DNA of 9,300 bases from DATKMG01 sp035541995 (GTDB lineage: Bacteria; Acidobacteriota; Terriglobia; Versatilivoradales; Versatilivoraceae). A program made the position numbers and the translations under genes. How positions within the stretch are numbered: the first letter of the stretch is position 1; every line of letters begins with the position of its first letter. Shown in pieces: positions 6,325-9,300 of this stretch. The stretch covers positions 1 to 9,300 of the forward strand of contig DATKMG010000413.1 of the NCBI GenBank assembly GCA_035541995.1, given 5' to 3'. The notes below the pieces were generated by a model. The model ran no database searches. It saw nothing but the letters and a program-made list of their open reading frames with translations, and was not told where the DNA came from.

Positions 6325-8034
6325 TTAAGCGAAGAGTTCGCGGTCACGAATCTTTTGAGGAACGGTATAGTCCTTGTCCCACCAAGATTTTTCGGCCGGG
6401 CTTCGCGGGGGCTTGACCAGCACGAGTGCCTTCTTGGCCTTCTTGGCCTCTTGTTGAGAAACTCTGAAATGGTAATGATCAAAGATGCGCAGCGCCTCAA
6501 TGGTATAGGAGACAGCAATCCTGCGGTCACGGATCAGGAGCAGGTTTTCCCCGTTCTTGACATCAGCGGGCGAAGAGAAGTTGTAGGAGCCGAGATAGAC
6601 CCGGGCTGTCGGCTTGTCAAAATCGATGACCACGAATTTGTGGTGCATGCGGATGCCGCCTCCACCGGTAGGCTCGGCTTTGAAGGGGAGTGGAAGGTTT
6701 TTCGACAATGCCGACGGGTAAACGGGCGCGACATTTCCGTTTGGCTTCTGCAGATTGAGGCCGCCGACCTTCCGGTCGGAAATGCCATAGACGAAGATCC
6801 CGTCATCTTTCGTGACCTTCCTGATCGAATCCAGAATTGGCCCCGGGGTTTGGTAGAGGAAGGCCAGTGAGTAGAGGAGGCAGGATTTGGTCTGATTCCC
6901 AATGTCGTCGGCAATACTCTGCAATAGCGCATTTGATTTCGCGTGAGGCGAAAAAGCCACGCTTGCATTGATTCCAGCGAGACCGAGGTCGGCCCACTCT
7001 ACGGGCACCGTACTGCCAAAGGCCAGCCCGTCATTCGTCCAATAGTCATCGAACGCCGCAAGAAACGGCTTCAGCGCGCTTTGGCCCTGCAAAATCATGG
7101 CGTTGTTGGATTGCACGAAGAACCCGCGCCAGCTAAAATTAGTCGACCCGCATACCACCCTCTGTACATTCGGACCATCCACCACGATGGTCTTGTTGTG
7201 CTGGAGACTTAACATGTGCTGGCGCTTCACATTATCGGCGCCGGCGGAGACAATCAGTCGCTGCGCCGCCTGGGTCTCGCTGGAAACCGGGCCATGGTCC
7301 TTGCTGTCATCTATAATCACCTTTAGACGATTGCCCAGCTGTTCCAATCGCGACACCACATCGGGTTCGTTCAGATCATAGGCTACAACGCGGATCTGAG
7401 CCATCTTGTCGGCAATGGCCTGGTCCAGCACTTCCAGGATCCCACTCCGAGCCTCAAAGCCCATCCACGTCAGTGCCTCCTGGGCAAGGGGGTGAGTTGG
7501 AACGAAGCTTAGTCCTTCATCCGCATTATCCGGCAACAGCGTCGAGATCGGCCCCTTGGATTCATATTGGTCTACGAACGCCTGCGACGAAACGAAACCG
7601 CGGGTGAAGGCAACATTGAGCTGGCCCGGATAGGTCTCTCGCCGGAGCTCGATTGCGGCCTCCTGCGCATCTCCGTAGCTCAATTCGTCTTTGTCGTTCA
7701 TGAAGACCGGCGTGACCACGTAGATGAATTCACCTGGAAGGTCGGCATTGCGCGGGAAATGAACCCAACGGAATTTCTGGATCGGCGAAAGCCGGGTCGA
7801 CAAAATATTGGGATTGACTTTGCCACCGACGTTCGAGAAAGACAGACGGTTCTTCAGGGGGAAGAATTTGTGGCCGCCGGGCTCTTTGTACTCGATGGCG
7901 AATCCCACGAAATCCTGCGGTGGCCTGCCATTCTTCCAATTCATGGCAATGAGGGTCATGCCATCGCCGCGATGGAGTTTAAGGGTGAATAATGCAAGGG
8001 TGCTCTTGCCTTCTACCTGAAATTCACCAGACAT
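6325..8034 (-). CDS. Phospholipase D-like protein with two HKD motifs and an uncharacterised N-terminal region
   Basis: Protein of 569 residues counted from the ATG at 8034. Two complete HxKx4D motifs mark the PLD superfamily: HNKTIVVD (H279, K281, D286), followed by CGSTNFS, and HHKFVVID (H464, K466, D471), followed by LGSYNFS. The two halves should fold into one active site that cleaves a phosphodiester through a phospho-His; substrates in the superfamily include phospholipids and nucleic acids. Residues 1-130 form a beta-rich, possibly Fn3-like region (FVGFAIEYKEPGG, FIYVVTPVF, AAIELRRETYP). The C-terminus is a Lys-rich tail. No signal peptide or membrane segment is seen, so it is probably cytoplasmic. 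AAGGGTGG (8040-8047) lies 5 nt before the chosen ATG. A longer version from the ATG at 8091 adds 19 residues but lacks a spaced ribosome binding site. The MDR gene lies 87 nt upstream, possibly in the same transcript. Nuclease or lipase cannot be decided. Confidence 0.9.
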   Translation of the reverse strand: MSGEFQVEGKSTLALFTLKLHRGDGMTLIAMNWKNGRPPQDFVGFAIEYKEPGGHKFFPLKNRLSFSNVGGKVNPNILSTRLSPIQKFRWVHFPRNADLPGEFIYVVTPVFMNDKDELSYGDAQEAAIELRRETYPGQLNVAFTRGFVSSQAFVDQYESKGPISTLLPDNADEGLSFVPTHPLAQEALTWMGFEARSGILEVLDQAIADKMAQIRVVAYDLNEPDVVSRLEQLGNRLKVIIDDSKDHGPVSSETQAAQRLIVSAGADNVKRQHMLSLQHNKTIVVDGPNVQRVVCGSTNFSWRGFFVQSNNAMILQGQSALKPFLAAFDDYWTNDGLAFGSTVPVEWADLGLAGINASVAFSPHAKSNALLQSIADDIGNQTKSCLLYSLAFLYQTPGPILDSIRKVTKDDGIFVYGISDRKVGGLNLQKPNGNVAPVYPSALSKNLPLPFKAEPTGGGGIRMHHKFVVIDFDKPTARVYLGSYNFSSPADVKNGENLLLIRDRRIAVSYTIEALRIFDHYHFRVSQQEAKKAKKALVLVKPPRSPAEKSWWDKDYTVPQKIRDRELFA

Positions 8035-8121
8035 GATAGCCACCCTTCCGAGGATGTAGGACCACAGGGTTCGGGATACATCCCATTCCATCCAGCAGCT
8101 TGGTCAAGGCGCCGCTTTGCG

Positions 8122-9042
8122 TCACTTGACGATAGTGAGAACGACCTTGCCGCGCAGTGGCTTGTGCTCATACGCTCGCCTCGCATCGGCAAGCGGATAC
8201 GCTGCGCTTACGACGGGCTGCAATTTACCGGCATCAATCATGTTTGCCACATTGCCGAGCTGCAACCGGTTTGGCTCGACAATGAAAAAGGCATCTTGAA
8301 CACTCTGCTCGCGGGCCTGCTCTGAAGACGCGGCGATCGTAATCAGCCTTCCGTTGGGTCGAAGGAGGCTCCATGACCGGGCGAGCGTGTCCCCTCCGAC
8401 CGTGTCGAAAATGACATCCATGCCTTGAGCCACTTCTTCAAATCGTTGCACCCGGTAGTCGATCACCTCAGCGGCACCCAAGCCGCGAACAAACTCCAGG
8501 TTTCGAGCTGATGCGGTCGCGATCACGTTCGCTCCGCGCCAGTGTGCGAGCTGGATAGCGAAGAGACCGACGCTACCCGCGCCTCCATGGACCAACACCC
8601 GTTCGCCTGGCGCCAAATGGGCGCGCTCGATCAACCCCTGCCAGGCGGTCAGTGCAGAGATGGGCGTCATGGCCGCGAGCACGTGATCAACAGATCGCGG
8701 CTTGATGGCGACATCAACAGCTCGTGCCACGCAATACTCAGCCTGCGTACCGTCCCCAAACCAATCGTTCATACCAAATATGGCATCGCCTATTGCAAGG
8801 CCGCTCACGCCTGTCCCCAGCGCGGATATCTCCCCGGAGAATTCGTGTCCGGGTATGATTGGAAAGGGGCGGGGCTCGCCCGCCCGCGTGGTCCATGTCG
8901 GTGCCCACCCAAGTTCGGTGGGAGTCACCGCTGCAGCGTGGACGCGAACCAGCAACTCGCCTGTTCCTGGTCGAGGTGTTGGTGCCTGCTCGTACACAAG
9001 CGCCTCAGCACCGCCGCGAGCGTGGAGGCGGATCGCATTCAT
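8122..9042 (-). CDS. NADP-dependent MDR-family oxidoreductase (quinone oxidoreductase-like)
   Basis: Protein of 306 residues of the medium-chain dehydrogenase/reductase superfamily. The GroES-like N-terminal domain (about 1-120) carries GHEFSG (65-70) and GDAIFG (85-90). The Rossmann domain has VHGGAGSVG (151-159), a second strand ANVIATAS (171-178) and IFDTVGG (211-217). It ends in the ADH_zinc_N_2-type tail (LQPVVSAAYPLADARRAYE, GKVVLTIVK). The catalytic-zinc ligands of alcohol dehydrogenases are missing (VTPTELG where they would carry Cys), so this is a zinc-free reductase acting on quinones or alpha,beta-unsaturated carbonyls with NADPH. Length fits the short (about 305 aa) members. GAGGA lies 7 nt before the ATG at 9042. 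Preceded by the SET gene (69 nt gap) and followed by the PLD-like gene. Cytoplasmic; physiological substrate unknown, perhaps detoxification of reactive carbonyls. Confidence 0.93.
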   Translation of the reverse strand: MNAIRLHARGGAEALVYEQAPTPRPGTGELLVRVHAAAVTPTELGWAPTWTTRAGEPRPFPIIPGHEFSGEISALGTGVSGLAIGDAIFGMNDWFGDGTQAEYCVARAVDVAIKPRSVDHVLAAMTPISALTAWQGLIERAHLAPGERVLVHGGAGSVGLFAIQLAHWRGANVIATASARNLEFVRGLGAAEVIDYRVQRFEEVAQGMDVIFDTVGGDTLARSWSLLRPNGRLITIAASSEQAREQSVQDAFFIVEPNRLQLGNVANMIDAGKLQPVVSAAYPLADARRAYEHKPLRGKVVLTIVK

Positions 9043-9111
9043 CTGACAATCCTCGAAGTGCTTGATCGGCTTTGAGCACGACCGATTGGCATTGTGGAAG
9101 ACCAGCGAATA

Positions 9112-9300
9112 TTAAGTATTCCTTGTGAGTAACCCTTCGTCGAGTCTTGCCAGGGCCTCACGATGACGGCGAAGGAACCAGTCAGCAAGTAGCGGTCGAT
9201 ATTCTCGCTGGATCTCGAAGGGCAGCTTGAAGAAGTCGCCAACTGTCTCCCCTCGGCATCGAGCGGCACCACATTGACATGGCCAAGAGGTTCCACCTGT
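9112..9300 (-). CDS. SET-domain protein, C-terminal fragment (cut by window edge)
   Basis: An open frame enters the window at 9300 on the minus strand and runs 62 codons to a TAA at 9112-9114. It reads WPCQCGAARCRGETVGDF from about residue 6. The CxCx4C pattern (C8, C10, C15) plus RG is the post-SET zinc-binding motif that closes the active site of SET-domain lysine methyltransferases. LPFEIQREYRPLLADWFLRR follows, as in short bacterial SET proteins of about 150-200 residues. The SET core with the SAM-binding and catalytic Tyr residues is outside the window. Bacterial SET proteins methylate lysines with SAM; the targets are mostly unknown. The MDR gene begins 69 nt after the stop. The alternative minus-strand frame overlapping it (9039-9296) has poor composition and is a shadow. 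Confidence 0.8.
   Translation of the reverse strand, partial: TGGTSWPCQCGAARCRGETVGDFFKLPFEIQREYRPLLADWFLRRHREALARLDEGLLTRNT

Noticed and set aside
6247..6870. A 207-residue plus-strand frame.
   Set aside because: It runs antisense to the PLD-like gene, whose HKD motifs prove the minus-strand reading; the plus frame shows no domain.
8542..9075. A 177-residue plus-strand frame.
   Set aside because: Antisense to the MDR oxidoreductase, which has clear Rossmann motifs; the composition (many Cys, Arg, His) is typical of a shadow.
9039..9296. An 85-residue minus-strand frame starting with ATG.
   Set aside because: It is out of frame with the post-SET sequence at 9112-9300, which carries the CxCx4C motif and sensible helix composition.

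Overview
The window looks like chromosomal DNA of a bacterium with moderate GC. The gene content (a DUF1844 protein next to ribF, a secreted GH20-like glycosidase with an inserted carbohydrate-binding region, a bacterial SET-domain protein, a two-HKD phospholipase D-like protein) and the AGGAGG ribosome binding sites fit a member of the Acidobacteriota or a related phylum. This is a family-level impression, not a proven placement. No tRNA, rRNA, CRISPR array, integrase or transposase gene was found.

Layout: nine protein genes, eight of them on the minus strand. Both window edges cut a gene. Position 1 truncates a UspA-like universal stress protein (minus, 1-351, GTG start). Position 9300 truncates a SET-domain protein of which only the post-SET C-terminus is present (minus, 9112-9300). 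Neither is a closed ATG-to-stop frame, so both are easy to overlook. The only plus-strand gene is the secreted glycosidase-like protein at 643-2346, which ends in a good stem-loop terminator (2418-2456). It converges with a minus-strand pair, a zinc-ribbon membrane protein followed by a short-chain dehydrogenase (4335 to 2892). Further right are a DUF1844-ribF operon (6089 to 4640), a PLD-like protein (8034 to 6325) and an MDR-type NADPH oxidoreductase (9042 to 8122).

Intergenic DNA: two gene-free stretches (2347-2891 and 4336-4639) each carry a roughly 90-110 bp element. The two share their ends (left GAYGAAAATGCTGG, right related to AACCGYAWTTTC) but have different, strongly self-complementary centres. 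They look like two members of a dispersed REP- or MITE-like repeat family and are the most distinctive non-coding signal here.

How the genes work together: DUF1844-ribF is a plausible housekeeping operon with an extended -10 promoter and an AGGAGG-preceded GTG start; ribF supplies FMN and FAD. The zinc-ribbon/SDR pair is closely spaced and probably co-transcribed. The MDR and PLD genes may be co-transcribed, but nothing ties their biochemistry together. I see no convincing undescribed multi-gene system. The best leads are the repeat pair, the insertion-split glycosidase, and the PLD protein with its uncharacterised N-terminal half.
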